A DNA stretch of 64,000 nt from positions 468,501-532,500 of the forward strand of contig OY741273.1 of the NCBI GenBank assembly GCA_963514095.1. The letters run 5' to 3'. The notes under the pieces are model-generated. The model was not told the DNA's origin. It did no database searches and was given only the letters and a program-made list of their open reading frames with translations. The stretch comes from Eutrigla gurnardus (lineage: Eukaryota; Chordata; Actinopteri; Perciformes; Triglidae). Below, piece after piece: positions 49,101-52,086 of the stretch. The first letter of the stretch is position 1. Each line of letters begins with the position of its first letter. Position numbers and translations under genes: made by a program.

Positions 49101-49937
49101 ATTTAGTGCAGAATTATTTTAAACTACCGGTACATAGATTTGGTGGGTTTGATTGTGTTATTCACCAGCCCTTTTTAAACAAATACATGATCATACTCAT
49201 GAATATTACATTTAACTACTCAATTAAGAACTATGATTCAGTGAGACTGTTCTGTTTGTGTAACAGACTTGCGTCACTCAATGAAGAAAATATTAGGCTT
49301 TTGTATAATTTTATTTACAGAGAAACACACAACTCCTTTGAATTACAACTGTGAGAAATGATGACTCGTGACATTGCATCCAGCTGTTGTAACTAAATGA
49401 TTGCATTGAAATGCTCATCAGAAAAACAATAGACATCCATTTCACAGCACTCATCCTGATGATCATCAAACTGTCTATGCAAGAGCCAAGGGAGCGCATT
49501 TTCACCCACTCCAAATTAAAATAGCGCCCTCTGTTGCAATCGGATGGTATAGCAGTTCAAACTCATATGCCTCTATAATGTGGAATTTTTTTTTTCTTTT
49601 CTCCTCTGTGGCCGCCGCGGGCCGGACTGAGACTTAAAATGCCCATGTGTGTGTTAGAGCCTCACCAGGCTTCGAAGAAAGTTCATGGCATAAACCAACT
49701 GAAAACTGAAAGGTCTCTTTTGTTTTCTGCTTTGTTTTCTGTAGCTGGTACAAAGACGGCGAGCAGATCCTGACCTCCATCCCAGGCTACATCGTCATGA
49801 AGGACCGAGACCTCCGCATAGTCGCCAACGAGTTCAATGAAGGCATTTACACCTGCCGCATCCATCGACGGGGAGACATTGTATCCGCCAACTCCTGGGC
49901 CATCCGACTGAAACCAGAGCAACCGTCCAACAGCTGA
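2460..49937 (+). CDS. mmp23b: matrix metalloproteinase 23 (whole gene, 8 coding exons)
   Basis: The spliced coding sequence is 1092 nt (363 residues). It predicts a secretory-pathway zinc endopeptidase of the MMP family. Order: Met/Val-rich hydrophobic N-terminus (1-24, in the place of the MMP23 signal anchor); short prodomain without cysteine, so no cysteine switch; furin-type RNRR at 42-45; catalytic domain about 46-220 with zinc ligands H178, H182 and H188, catalytic E179 and Met-turn M196; six-cysteine ShK-like domain 222-256; Pro-rich linker; Ig domain with C288 and C337. The ShK plus Ig tail in place of hemopexin is diagnostic of MMP23. All introns are GT-AG and all phases agree. Human MMP23 is 390 residues, so this N-terminus is shorter. 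Whether it is the teleost 'ba' or 'bb' copy cannot be told. Confidence 0.95.
2541..3743 (+). other. mmp23b: mmp23b intron 1
   Basis: AT-rich intronic sequence with a short ATT microsatellite near 3630-3650. No gene or element is recognised. Confidence 0.7.
3744..3850 (+). CDS. mmp23b: mmp23b exon 2 (prodomain end, furin site)
   Basis: Acceptor 'tattattcag', donor GTGATGAT. It encodes the end of the prodomain with RNRR, then YAINPLGHKW and NITYR, the conserved start of the mature MMP23 enzyme. It enters phase 0 and leaves phase 2. Confidence 0.93.
4103..4539. other. unassigned, probably the tail of the next LINE fragment
   Basis: No coding similarity is recognised. Its position just downstream (minus strand) of the RT fragment at 4540-4896 suggests non-coding or decayed 3' sequence of the same LINE. 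Confidence 0.3.
4540..4896 (-). pseudogene. CR1/Rex1-group LINE reverse transcriptase fragment
   Basis: The minus-strand frame reads DGITARMLETC near its start and DAVVFMLHLL ... RILFVDFNTI at its end. These correspond to blocks in front of and including the first catalytic motif of Rex1/CR1 reverse transcriptases (MLFVDYSSAFNTI-type). Here the SSA between FVDF and NTI is lost. No EN domain or YADD box remains. A decayed fragment in mmp23b intron 2. Confidence 0.6.
5205..5293. repeat. 29-bp tandem repeat, 3 copies
   Basis: Three near-identical units containing 'tttcatcttcattcaaag', in the left arm of the 4923-7513 element. Confidence 0.85.
5500..5739 (-). CDS. probable last exon of an unrecognised gene of the TIR element
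   Basis: The minus-strand frame reads MAFRTQPRS, then YEPILDPLAELRPAII, then VSWLHPHPDRHFYGKPIEVW and a TAA stop. The block ending HFYGKPIEVW looks conserved in style (Trp, His and Pro rich), as in C-termini of multicopy fish proteins of unknown function; this is memory only. A possible acceptor (cacag) lies inside the start of the frame, so it may be a C-terminal exon with upstream exons deleted. It lies head-to-head with the plus-strand gene at 5943. No function can be given. Confidence 0.4.
   Translation of the reverse strand: MAFRTQPRSMIYEPILDPLAELRPAIIKQFIVVNVVSKGTAFKHVTAQVSWLHPHPDRHFYGKPIEVWSLQGTDTSYPA
5943..7012 (+). CDS. four-exon gene, C14orf93-like protein, inside TIR element
   Basis: Exons 5943-5998, 6163-6260, 6353-6471 and 6617-7012 join in phase with clean GT...AG introns (GTAAGTAT, GTAAGTAA, GTAAGACT) into 222 residues. 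It starts MADDCGDSGEEPD and contains a basic stretch (KRSARSRSRRKR) about residue 80. Near residue 110-145 are MSDEEDG, WIVRPPSSRSQELTELC, which recall the C-terminal region of vertebrate C14orf93 (MSDEED, then V-RPP-R and LTELC). The function of that protein is poorly known. AATAAA at about 6926 precedes the stop, so the real C-terminus may end earlier. The open frame across three introns suggests recent or continuing constraint. Confidence 0.55.
7018..7136. repeat. (TA)n-rich low-complexity tract
   Basis: Imperfect TA/TATG repeat of about 120 bp directly after the C14orf93-like frame. Confidence 0.9.
7534..8837. mobile_element. non-autonomous hAT element, copy 1 (1304 bp)
   Basis: TIRs (A/T)AGGGATGCAA ... 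TTGCATCCCTA, flanked by perfect 8-bp TSDs ATTCTGAG at 7526-7533 and 8838-8845, the hAT hallmark. The ends are rich in ATCGAT palindromes. No transposase. It carries a nested inverted-repeat element (8009-8339) and a scrap of SINE tail (CCATCCATCC...ctaccgctta). Near-identical to the copy at 9631-10927. Confidence 0.93.
8009..8339. mobile_element. MITE nested in hAT copy 1
   Basis: Inverted ends of about 30 bp: CTCGTTCACATACGTCGC ... GCGACGTATGTGAACGGG. The interior repeats further GCGAGT/ACTCGC motifs, so the whole can fold into a long hairpin. No clear TSD. The same element sits at the equivalent place in copy 2. Confidence 0.8.
8930..9352. repeat. (TCTG/TC)n pyrimidine-rich low-complexity tract
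   Basis: More than 400 bp of interrupted TCTG, TCTC and TCTT repeats. Open frames across it are artefacts of composition. Confidence 0.95.
9353..9622. other. unassigned spacer between the two hAT copies
   Basis: Non-repetitive sequence without an open frame or family recognised. A poorly preserved LINE fragment is possible. Confidence 0.3.
9631..10927. mobile_element. non-autonomous hAT element, copy 2 (1297 bp)
   Basis: Perfect TIRs TAGGGATGCAA ... TTGCATCCCTA, with 8-bp TSDs TAAAGTAT at 9623-9630 and 10928-10935. Same orientation, same nested MITE and same SINE-tail scrap as copy 1, differing by small indels and scattered substitutions. The different TSDs show two separate insertions of one already composite element. 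Confidence 0.95.
10147..10453. mobile_element. MITE nested in hAT copy 2
   Basis: Equivalent of 8009-8339, with ends CTCGTTCACATACGTCGC and GCGACGTATGTGAACGGG and a shorter interior. Confidence 0.8.
11100..11570 (+). pseudogene. decayed LINE ORF2 fragment (Tx1/L1-like RT region)
   Basis: One frame reads LLPRKGDLQNLKNWTTSDLI, matching the 'KKGDLRNLKNWRPVSLL' block in front of the RT fingers. Further downstream the text is frameshifted (HPWMGEIMALLFPKTEETPP). Several stops interrupt it. Confidence 0.5.
11571..12420. other. unassigned intron 2 sequence with a hAT-type end
   Basis: No gene is seen. 'tagggctgcagctatcgaat' at about 11954 is a typical hAT left end (TAGGGCTGCAACTA-type) without a matching right end. 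Both sides of a 'cctatagg' motif at 11870-11930 repeat. Confidence 0.35.
12425..12710. repeat. two minisatellites (about 34-bp and 39-bp units)
   Basis: 12425-12515: units containing 'actggaccg...cggttcttaaaact'. 12556-12710: about four units containing 'gacagtgagacaggaccgg' and 'tatcttacggctcgagggg'. The second array adjoins the 3' part of the minus-strand L2 copy and may have grown from it. Confidence 0.75.
12713..13830 (-). pseudogene. decayed L2-type LINE, RT to C-terminus
   Basis: On the minus strand the order is normal: ISHLPFLSKVLKTAVAAQL, SGFRSAHSTETALVRITNDL and LLILLDL at 13750-13525; DWFTSYLSGRTKYI and ILYMLPLG at 13460-13320; KLVHAFVSSRLYYCNALL, IQNSSGRILMRVRKYEHITPIL at 12990-12790. 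These are L2/CR1-group reverse transcriptase and C-terminal blocks. The YADD motif is lost and frames shift repeatedly. Confidence 0.85.
13862..14222 (+). pseudogene. inverted second copy of the L2-type C-terminal block
   Basis: TKLVHAFVSSRLNYCNALF, IQNSSARILM and a decayed tail read on the plus strand. This repeats the block at 12750-12990 in opposite orientation, so two L2 copies or an internal inversion lie back to back. Confidence 0.75.
14229..15150 (-). pseudogene. Rex3-like (RTE clade) LINE fragment
   Basis: Minus-strand blocks in order: VVDPLFKKGDQRVCTNYRGI and LPGKVYSRVLGRRVQP (15130-14990), GLHQGCTFSPILFVIFMDRI, SSLLFADDVVLL and FAAECEAARMRISTSKSEAM (14602-14369), then GFKALGVLFVS. 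The same family as the fresher copy at 19079-20311. A stretch of about 165 bp of unrelated sequence splits it near 14820-14985. Confidence 0.88.
15160..15345 (-). mobile_element. L2-type LINE 3'-UTR fragment
   Basis: 'ttcaatttgatttatag ... cacaacagaagttatctcaggac' and 'caagcattacagcgacagtggcgagaaaaa' are characteristic of the 3' ends of fish L2/Maui LINEs in antisense. Confidence 0.6.
15346..15829. other. unassigned intron 2 sequence
   Basis: An AAT microsatellite at the left (15355-15375) and a phrase 'gacactcaaagcgctctgacag' resembling LINE/SINE 3' ends. Nothing coding. Confidence 0.3.
16127..17853 (+). pseudogene. LINE A ORF1 (SGNH esterase-type) with frameshifts
   Basis: N-part MPPFSTEDYHKLLQKILLLE (coiled-coil-like start), then LIVGDFSVKDMKSSNNIKVL, then after a frameshift near 16850 NIILHIGFNDIE, VFISGPLPPTGRG and HFIDNF. 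The GDS-like and GxxD-type blocks are those of the SGNH-hydrolase ORF1 of CR1/L2-group LINEs, thought to bind RNA or membranes. Here GDS reads GDF, so the nucleophile is missing. The C-part is a repeat-expanded Pro/Ser/Lys tail. Confidence 0.75.
17262..17790 (+). repeat. tandem duplications inside LINE A ORF1
   Basis: A 166-bp unit (starting 'cagattatc') occurs twice at 17262-17595. A 42-bp unit encoding PSSKAATKSPK-LKT then repeats about four and a half times. All lengths are multiples of three or nearly so, keeping the frame. Confidence 0.85.
18058..22054 (+). pseudogene. LINE A ORF2 (endonuclease and reverse transcriptase), broken
   Basis: Endonuclease: LLNVRSLNNKS, FLTETWL, IYRPPKYS, VITGDFNFHI, TLDLIITKG and LSDHFCVFF (APE-type EN). 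An in-frame stop occurs at 18517-18519 (GAK then TAA). After the Rex3 insertion the RT resumes: NNYRPISNLPFISKIIEKVV, FDTVDHSILL, GVPQGSILGPTLF and YADDT. A shift after YADDT leads to a second frame (21319-21690) and a third (21620-22054) with the C-terminal LHWLPV block. Confidence 0.92.
19079..20311 (+). mobile_element. Rex3-like RTE LINE, 5'-truncated, with TSD
   Basis: A single open frame (19155-20285, 376 residues) gives the RT palm (CFVDLEKAFDRVPR, GLRQGCPLSPVLF, SLLFADDVVLL) and the C-terminal region (IERSQLRWLGHLHRMP, RPRGRPRTRWSDYV). It ends GATAAGCGGAAGATAATGG plus ATGG repeats, as RTE/Rex3 elements do. A 13-bp TSD AACAACACTAATA lies at 19066-19078 and 20312-20324. EN and the start of RT are missing (5' truncation). 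Confidence 0.95.
22280..22538 (+). pseudogene. Tx1-like LINE ORF2 fragment, part 1
   Basis: The frame reads LLENPTRLANKLGLRSTRI and RLNHWKHKLTG, resembling the region before the C-terminal zinc knuckle of Tx1-type ORF2 proteins. It stops at the TSD of the 1.1-kb insertion and appears to resume at 23659. Confidence 0.45.
22548..23649 (+). mobile_element. 1.1-kb insertion with 9-bp TSD and L2-type tail
   Basis: TTTAAATCT at 22539-22547 and 23650-23658 brackets the segment. Its 3' part (23425-23649) reads like an L2 LINE tail ('gcactttggtc', 'ataaataaagtttgagttgag'). Its 5' part is unrelated to LINE coding sequence and contains a TATA-like ACTATAAAAGCAG at about 22936 and a CCACACC-rich stretch. 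No open frame of note. Confidence 0.55.
23659..24010 (+). pseudogene. Tx1-like LINE ORF2 fragment, part 2
   Basis: The frame (23674-23967) includes PLWRSLYQPPLCKNNGELQ and RVLHGIMAVN, then after a stop FVSI. This is the 'W..LY.PPL....GDLQWR.LHG..A.N.FVS' block near the end of Tx1/L1-like ORF2. It continues the piece at 22280-22538. Confidence 0.65.
24493..27092 (+). CDS. hAT transposase, two exons, 641 residues
   Basis: Exon 1 24493-24906 (138 codons) and exon 2 25581-27092, phase 0, donor GTAAGCTT, acceptor 'ctattttcag'. BED-type zinc finger near 12-62 with C35, C38, H57 and H62. Catalytic region with TTADIWS (D177) and VTDNGSNF (D244), the two aspartates of the hAT DDE core. An acidic insert lies near residue 260-280. 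HRCAAHTLNLIA and VTRWNSFYDA are hallmark blocks. The hAT C-terminal dimerisation region ends with APVKRLFSLGSLVLTPKRNRL. It cuts and pastes hAT DNA in the nucleus. No stop or frameshift, so it may be active. Confidence 0.85.
25034..25245. mobile_element. PIF/Harbinger-type MITE in the transposase intron
   Basis: 212 bp with TIRs AGGCGGGTCCACAC ... GTGTGGACCCGCCT and TTA target-site duplications at 25031-25033 and 25246-25248. Three-base TWA duplications are typical of PIF/Harbinger derivatives. The interior repeats GTCGG/CCGAC motifs. Confidence 0.85.
27206..27683. repeat. 120-bp tandem repeat, about 4 copies
   Basis: Units run from 'taacaggtg' to 'cacagaagcaaag' and differ at only a few positions. 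They lie between the hAT transposase stop and the element's right end. Confidence 0.97.
27684..28270. other. right part of the hAT element, AT-rich
   Basis: No gene. Contains a T-tract (27781-27794), an L2-like phrase 'gtgagtcttgagcct' at about 27927 and, at 28140-28270, GTAATG/CATTAC-rich sequence typical of subterminal hAT DNA. Confidence 0.5.
28389..28528 (+). CDS. mmp23b: mmp23b exon 3 (catalytic domain N-part)
   Basis: It follows a pyrimidine-rich tract ending 'tctctcag' and ends before GTAGGTAG. It encodes RILTFPNTL, the KWSDVSPL block shared by MMPs and the start of the metal-binding strand (ADITIG). Confidence 0.96.
28560..30544. mobile_element. hAT element in mmp23b intron 3, with TSD
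   Basis: TIRs TAGGGGTGTCAACG ... CGTTGACACCCCTA, with 8-bp TSDs ACAGAAAC at 28552-28559 and 30545-30552. It starts 31 bp after exon 3 and ends 70 bp before exon 4, so the intron is almost entirely this element. Inside are a poly-A-containing scrap (28790-28875) and a second hAT-type end TAGGGATGTAACGATGC at about 29291, so it is a composite. Confidence 0.93.
29508..30380 (+). pseudogene. ZBED1-like hAT transposase, truncated and broken
   Basis: Starts MATVGNNFEIEDAPSGFKSP; BED finger blocks KTACKYCKRLLTY and MQQHISRHH follow a stop. After another stop: LEPRYHIPSQQHFSKVV, VSITTDGWTSRATQSYITIT and GIAVVTDNARNMDVAV, the first half of the catalytic domain. It stops at MRNHLQWL near 30380; the RNase H-like second half and C-terminal dimerisation region are missing. 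Confidence 0.85.
30615..30782 (+). CDS. mmp23b: mmp23b exon 4 (catalytic domain, structural metal region)
   Basis: Acceptor 'tgcattag', donor GTACTTAT. It encodes GFYTFNHTDC, the GELAHAFLPP block and GEIHFDNHEFW, where MMPs bind structural zinc and calcium. Phase 1 on both sides. Confidence 0.97.
30783..31640. other. mmp23b: mmp23b intron 4, 5' part
   Basis: No gene or recognised element. A GA microsatellite lies at 31073-31104. Confidence 0.6.
31073..31104. repeat. (GA)n microsatellite
   Basis: Sixteen uninterrupted GA units. Confidence 0.95.
31657..31745 (-). mobile_element. SINE 3'-tail fragment
   Basis: CCATC repeats, then 'gtctaccgcttatcctg' and 'ggagctgatcccagctgacat', the inverse of the 3' part of the SINEs at 51324-52076. 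The head is missing. Confidence 0.75.
32205..33533 (+). CDS. LINE B ORF1, SGNH-hydrolase type, 442 residues
   Basis: The chosen start is MTGRQDLYQEPLS, because upstream codons in the frame read as hydrophobic leader-like noise. A coiled coil occupies about 30-60 (KKAYKKITDLEEDIRRLSDE). A Pro-rich middle follows. The SGNH domain lies at about 280-440: TTLIIGDSIIKNIRF (GDS nucleophile), VIVHVGSNDAGRK (block with Asn), and ADGVHPSWLGSN (DxxH). The catalytic triad is intact. In this LINE group ORF1 acts as the particle protein that binds LINE RNA; the esterase role is not settled. Confidence 0.88.
   Translation: MTGRQDLYQEPLSPSAAAEAEALATMPAMPCGDGELLKKAYKKITDLEEDIRRLSDELQKKDSLLTSFSSRLPVLTSFLAADHSKKQSTTTLQDTVVWDPSNGCQPSCSTPNHGLTWAEVAVRGRKRGSAGSVSPPPVNLSNRYTPLADDDPVLPADGPAPPLLVRVPAATPADPAVLSAPPPLLDRGTPVLPADPVASPVWSCDDEARVAGEFTGEPPQRPSNRTSSARRKILKEAVLRRSGRFPHPDPAGNHTPTSDATGCQVSQKPSPPRPLFSPTTLIIGDSIIKNIRFFNAATHCFPGATVPGILDKLPALLNSLGPSIQRVIVHVGSNDAGRKQSELTKTDFKDLFKFLTNCGKSVFISGPIPTLARGVERFSRILSLNTWLQSSCTAHNLGFIDNFNLFWNRSSLFRADGVHPSWLGSNILTDNILYAVQSDTRA
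33694..36509 (+). pseudogene. LINE B ORF2, EN-RT, one frameshift from intact
   Basis: APE endonuclease: VLNVCSLLNKSF, IFLTKTWLGT, VYRPPQYST, ITGDFNLHV, TLDLVIS and VSDHFCVFF. RT: NNYRPVSNLPFLSKILEKLV, HSTETALLKILND, LLDLTAAFDTVDHHIL, GVPQGSILGPTLFNLYMLP and YADDTQLY. The frame runs 33694-36246; the most natural start is the ATG at 33724 (MSARSARS). A one-base loss in an A run near 36188-36190 moves the last block (LHWLPV...KTHLFNQAFN) to the frame 36210-36509. All catalytic residues appear present. Confidence 0.93.
37021..37125. repeat. GT-rich tandem repeat in LINE B 3' UTR
   Basis: Two to three units of 'gtgtgtgggtgtgtatttgt' type. The minus-strand LINE C carries a CA-rich counterpart near 60800-60830. 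Confidence 0.8.
37366..37905. repeat. 41-bp minisatellite, about 13 copies, derived from a SINE
   Basis: The unit contains 'acatgtagagacagacagg' plus 'taaccagtctatcacagggctg'. Units differ at one to three positions. The same 41 bases occur once in the body of the SINEs at 51324-51690 and 51739-52076. SINE sequence ('ttcacactcacatttacac') continues directly after the last unit. Confidence 0.95.
37906..38548. other. mmp23b: mmp23b intron 4, 3' part
   Basis: SINE-derived sequence to about 37960, then AT-rich DNA without a gene. No recognised element. Confidence 0.55.
38549..38713 (+). CDS. mmp23b: mmp23b exon 5 (zinc-binding active site)
   Basis: Acceptor 'atccgcag', donor GTAACACT. It encodes VAAHEIGHALGLWHS, the HExxHxxGxxH zinc-binding signature, followed by ALMH (Met-turn) and DDVWGIQRLYG, the end of the catalytic domain. 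All key residues are intact, so the enzyme should be active. Confidence 0.98.
39236..39625 (-). pseudogene. DIRS/Ngaro RNase H fragment
   Basis: HLYTDAAPSVGFGGFYNGRW, then LFEIYPIIAAAILWGHEW, then LIYSDNLAVIDIINKGRS. These are the first Asp, the Glu and the second Asp blocks of the RNase H domain in DIRS-like polyproteins. It follows the gag end after an internal deletion that removed the RT. Confidence 0.8.
39650..41239 (-). pseudogene. Ngaro-like gag region
   Basis: Minus-strand frames: MDFVSLSPSDDDLFH, a Ser/Pro/Arg-rich N-part (41239-40778), then MAARSVNTRSLPGD ... LSPKAKGQ (40697-40506), a Gln/Pro-rich middle (40660-39824) and SLRKQIIDGNYIDLALLIL. A further frame at 39820-39660 reads ELNPTEFAYAFSLFRDVLC and RHELDDYLSTIL, conserved in DIRS-type gag proteins. 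Several frameshifts break it. Confidence 0.7.
41945..42590. repeat. ~160-bp tandem repeat, about 3.7 copies
   Basis: Diverged units carrying AAGATGGCG(G/T)CC(G/A)AAATGG and GATTCTGGTACCT at 160-161-bp spacing (42070, 42231, 42392, 42551). They lie between the left TIR and the end of the minus-strand gene. Confidence 0.9.
42665..45162 (-). pseudogene. PIN/FEN-like nuclease with C-terminal CXC-type domain, one frameshift
   Basis: Two overlapping frames, 45162-44635 (175 aa) and 44638-42665 (657 aa), meet at ATGA; the family protein seems to run across, so a frameshift is likely. Blocks: HPDVFRKFKMGFHVIRRS, WAGLSSDLVIETTLMRSLK, TIVFDGYGDGPSIKD, GDADVDIVRAAVESS, GEDTDLLVLLLHY and HALTGCDTTSRIFGVGKKTA. 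The acidic residues and the GxGKxxA helix-hairpin-helix resemble XPG/FEN-type PIN nucleases. The tail has CNCTTACETLRCSCRKYG and CGPCQFKECDNP, a CXC-type metal-binding array, then an acidic end. Multicopy in animals by memory; role in transposition is inferred. Confidence 0.65.
45187..47495. repeat. internal inverted repeat of the 6.1-kb element
   Basis: 45187-45405 plus 46787-46880 (split by the composite hAT) is the inverse complement of 47216-47490. One arm leads into the gene start at 45162; the other leads straight into the right TIR. This looks like two element copies joined head to head, the rightward one having lost its gene. Confidence 0.75.
45406..46778. mobile_element. composite of two hAT-type elements with one TSD
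   Basis: Flanked by GTTACAAC at 45398-45405 and 46779-46786. Left unit: TAGGGTTGCACATC ... TTCACAACCCTA (45406-45924), rich in GATTCG motifs. Right unit: TAGTGTTGGGG ... TCCCAACACTA (45923-46778). The two share the TA at 45923-45924, so they are fused end to end and were counted as one insertion by the TSD. Confidence 0.85.
47580..47602. repeat. telomere-like CCCTAA repeat in the right TIR
   Basis: Three units of CCCTAA (reading accctaaccctaaccctg) interrupt the right TIR at a place where the left TIR has none. Confidence 0.85.
47772..48007. other. mmp23b: mmp23b intron 5 end
   Basis: AT-rich with repeated 'ttgagtagaggatgtgacta' type phrases near 47940-47990. Nothing else seen. Confidence 0.5.
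48008..48118 (+). CDS. mmp23b: mmp23b exon 6 (ShK-like six-cysteine domain)
   Basis: It encodes one complete ShK-type module with cysteines at residues 222, 229, 238, 249, 253 and 256. In mammalian MMP23 this domain is known to act on potassium channels. Phase 1 on both sides, a cleanly portable module. Confidence 0.97.
48231..48357 (+). CDS. mmp23b: mmp23b exon 7 (linker and first half of Ig domain)
   Basis: Only 112 bp after exon 6; acceptor 'gtcttatag'. It encodes a Pro/Thr-rich linker (STPTPPPA) and the first Ig cysteine (GFRCG, C288). Confidence 0.95.
48358..49744. other. mmp23b: mmp23b intron 7
   Basis: No gene. 'gtgggccatactgac' and 'aagggccacac' at 49030-49075, and 'gtggccgccgcgggccggac' at 49610-49630, resemble ends of a decayed non-autonomous hAT element of about 0.6 kb, but no TSD was found. 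Confidence 0.35.
49745..49937 (+). CDS. mmp23b: mmp23b exon 8 (second half of Ig domain, stop)
   Basis: Acceptor 'gttttctgtag'. It encodes SWYKDGEQ, the DLRIVANEFNEGIYTC core with the second Ig cysteine (C337), then a TGA stop at 49935-49937. It matches the human MMP23 C-terminus closely. Confidence 0.96.
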
Positions 49938-50760
49938 GGGAGACAGAGGACAAAGTGATGATGAAAGGAAGTGCTGCTTTTAACATTTGTAGGATGGCAC
50001 AACTTACCAGTTTTACTGGTCTCAGAGTTGTCGGGACATGTTAGACCTTCTTACAGGTATTGGATTCATCATCTCAAAAACAAAACTGGAAACTGCGTGA
50101 CCACTTGTCCTTGTGCTCATCCAGGTATGATGCTGTGTCCTCATAATACTGTAGGATCTCATTTATCTGTTAAAATCTTTGCATGTCATCATGTCCTTGT
50201 AGTCCTCCCAGTCATGTCACAACATCATATCTTCATAATCTTCCTGACAGTTTGAGATGTAATGTACCTGTAACTCTGTAGGAATTCAAGTCTCATGAAA
50301 TAATGGTCCCGTTATTCCAGTGGGTCATTCCAAAATTCTTCTGATGGGACGTCATGTTTGTTTCATCCTTATGCAAGATGTGTTCCTGTGACCATCTCGG
50401 CAGGACGTCATATCCTTGTAATATAACAGTCACCATGGCACGACATCCTCATAATCTTCTCTGTCAAACATCATGTCTGACATCATATATCTAATAGGTC
50501 ATGTTCTCTTAATCTTCCTGATGGGTTTCCTTGTACCCATAATAGTCATGACAAGGCATCATGTTGCTGTAATCATCATGTTTGAAGATATTGTCCTGAT
50601 AATCCTACAGACATCGGGTACCAGGTCACGGACCAATAATATCCCGGGAGGATATTATGTCACTTTGTGTGATTTCATGTCCTCATAAACTTCTCATCCG
50701 GACATGGTGTCCTCGTAAACATCTCTTTGGGACATGGTTTCCTTGTAAACATCTCATTAG
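49938..50760. other. mmp23b 3' UTR and downstream degenerate minisatellite
   Basis: Between about 50100 and 50760 a degenerate unit containing 'catcatgtcctcataatctt' recurs many times at irregular 45-65-bp spacing. No AATAAA signal is seen in the first 800 bp after the stop, so the transcript end cannot be set. Confidence 0.5.
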
Positions 50761-50769
50761 GACACAATT

Positions 50770-51096
50770 AATCAATTAATTGATGACTCTAAATTGCCTG
50801 TAGGTGTGAATGTGAGCGTGAATGGGTGTTTGTCTCTACATGTCGGCCCTGTGATAGACTGGTTACCTGTCTGTCTCTAAATGTCAGCCCTGTGATAGAC
50901 TGTTTACCTGTCTGTCTCTACGTGTCAGCCCTGTGATAGACTGGTTACCTGTCTGTCTCTACATGTCAGCCCTGTGATAGACTGGTTACCTGTCCAGGGT
51001 GTACCCTGCCTTCACCCAATGACAGCTGGGATCGGCTCCAGCCCCCCCGCGACCCTGAATACAGGATTAGTGGTAGACGATGGATGGATGGATGAT
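50770..51096 (+). mobile_element. 5'-truncated SINE with expanded 41-bp unit (4 copies)
   Basis: SINE body from 'gatgactctaaattgcctg' to an ATGG tail. The 41-bp segment 'tgtctctacatgtcagccc'...'gactggttacctg', single in the intact SINEs, occurs four times here (50829-51000). Confidence 0.85.
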
Positions 51097-51323
51097 CCTG
51101 AAAAATGTCATGAACATATAATCCTCATGGAGTGACATTACATACCAATAATTATCAACAGGTACAACAATGGAGTCGCCGTGACAATGACGAGGCAGTG
51201 CTTTGTTCTGAAATTGTCATTTTTATCTTGTTTAGTGCAAAAGTTTGGTTTTGCTGCATCACAGAACAATTGTGAGGCTACGTTACAATGATGAGTCAAA
51301 TATGAATACCACATGATGTGATA

Positions 51324-51690
51324 AAGGCCTGCACGGTGGTGTAGTGGGTAGCACTGTCGCCTCACAGCGAGAGGATCCCGGGTTCGATTCCCGGGTATGC
51401 CCGGGCTCCCTCTGTGTGGAGTTTGCATGTTCTCCCCGTGTAAGCGTGGGTTCTCTCCGGGTTCTCCAGCTTCCTCCCACAGTCCAAAGACATGCAGGAT
51501 GGGGGTAGGTTAATTGATGACTCTAAATTGCCTGTAGGTGTGAATGGTTGTCTGTCTCTACATGTTGGCCCTGTGATAGACTGGCGACCTGTCCAAGGTG
51601 TACCCTGCCTTCGCCCAATGACAGCTGGGATTGGCTCCAGCCGCCCCGCGACCCTCAATACAGGATAAGCGGTAGACAATGGATGGATGG
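51324..51690 (+). mobile_element. tRNA-derived SINE, complete, with 11-bp TSD
   Basis: Head with pol III A box (TGGTGTAGTGGGT) and B box (GGGTTCGATTCC), body 'acatgcaggatggggg...', and tail GGATAAGCGGTAGACAATGG plus ATGG repeats. TSDs ATGATGTGATA at 51313-51323 and 51691-51701. Confidence 0.93.
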
Positions 51691-51738
51691 ATGATGTGAT
51701 ACAGATTATCTCATTGATATATTATTCCGTTGATCAAT

Positions 51739-52076
51739 CCATCCATCATCTACCGCTTATCCTGTATTCAGGGGTCTCGAGCCGATCCCAACTGTCATTG
51801 GGCGAAGGCGGGGTTCACCCTGGACAGGACGCCAGTCTATCACAGGGCCAACATGTAGAGACAAACAACCATTCACATTCACACCTATGGGCAATTTGGA
51901 GTCATCAATAAACCACATTCTTTGGACTGTGGGAGGAAGCCGGAGAACCCGGAGAGAACCCACGGTGAGAACATGCAAACTCCACACAGAAGGAACCTGA
52001 ACCCGACCCGGGAATCGAACCCAGAACCCTCTGAATGTGAGCGAGGTGCTACCCGCTACACCACTGTGCAGCCCGC
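51739..52076 (-). mobile_element. tRNA-derived SINE, complete, with 10-bp TSD
   Basis: The same family in inverse orientation, 38 bp from the previous copy's TSD. B box inverse GGAATCGAACC at about 52010. TSDs GTTGATCAAT at 51729-51738 and 52077-52086. Confidence 0.93.
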
Positions 52077-52086
52077 GTTGATCAAT

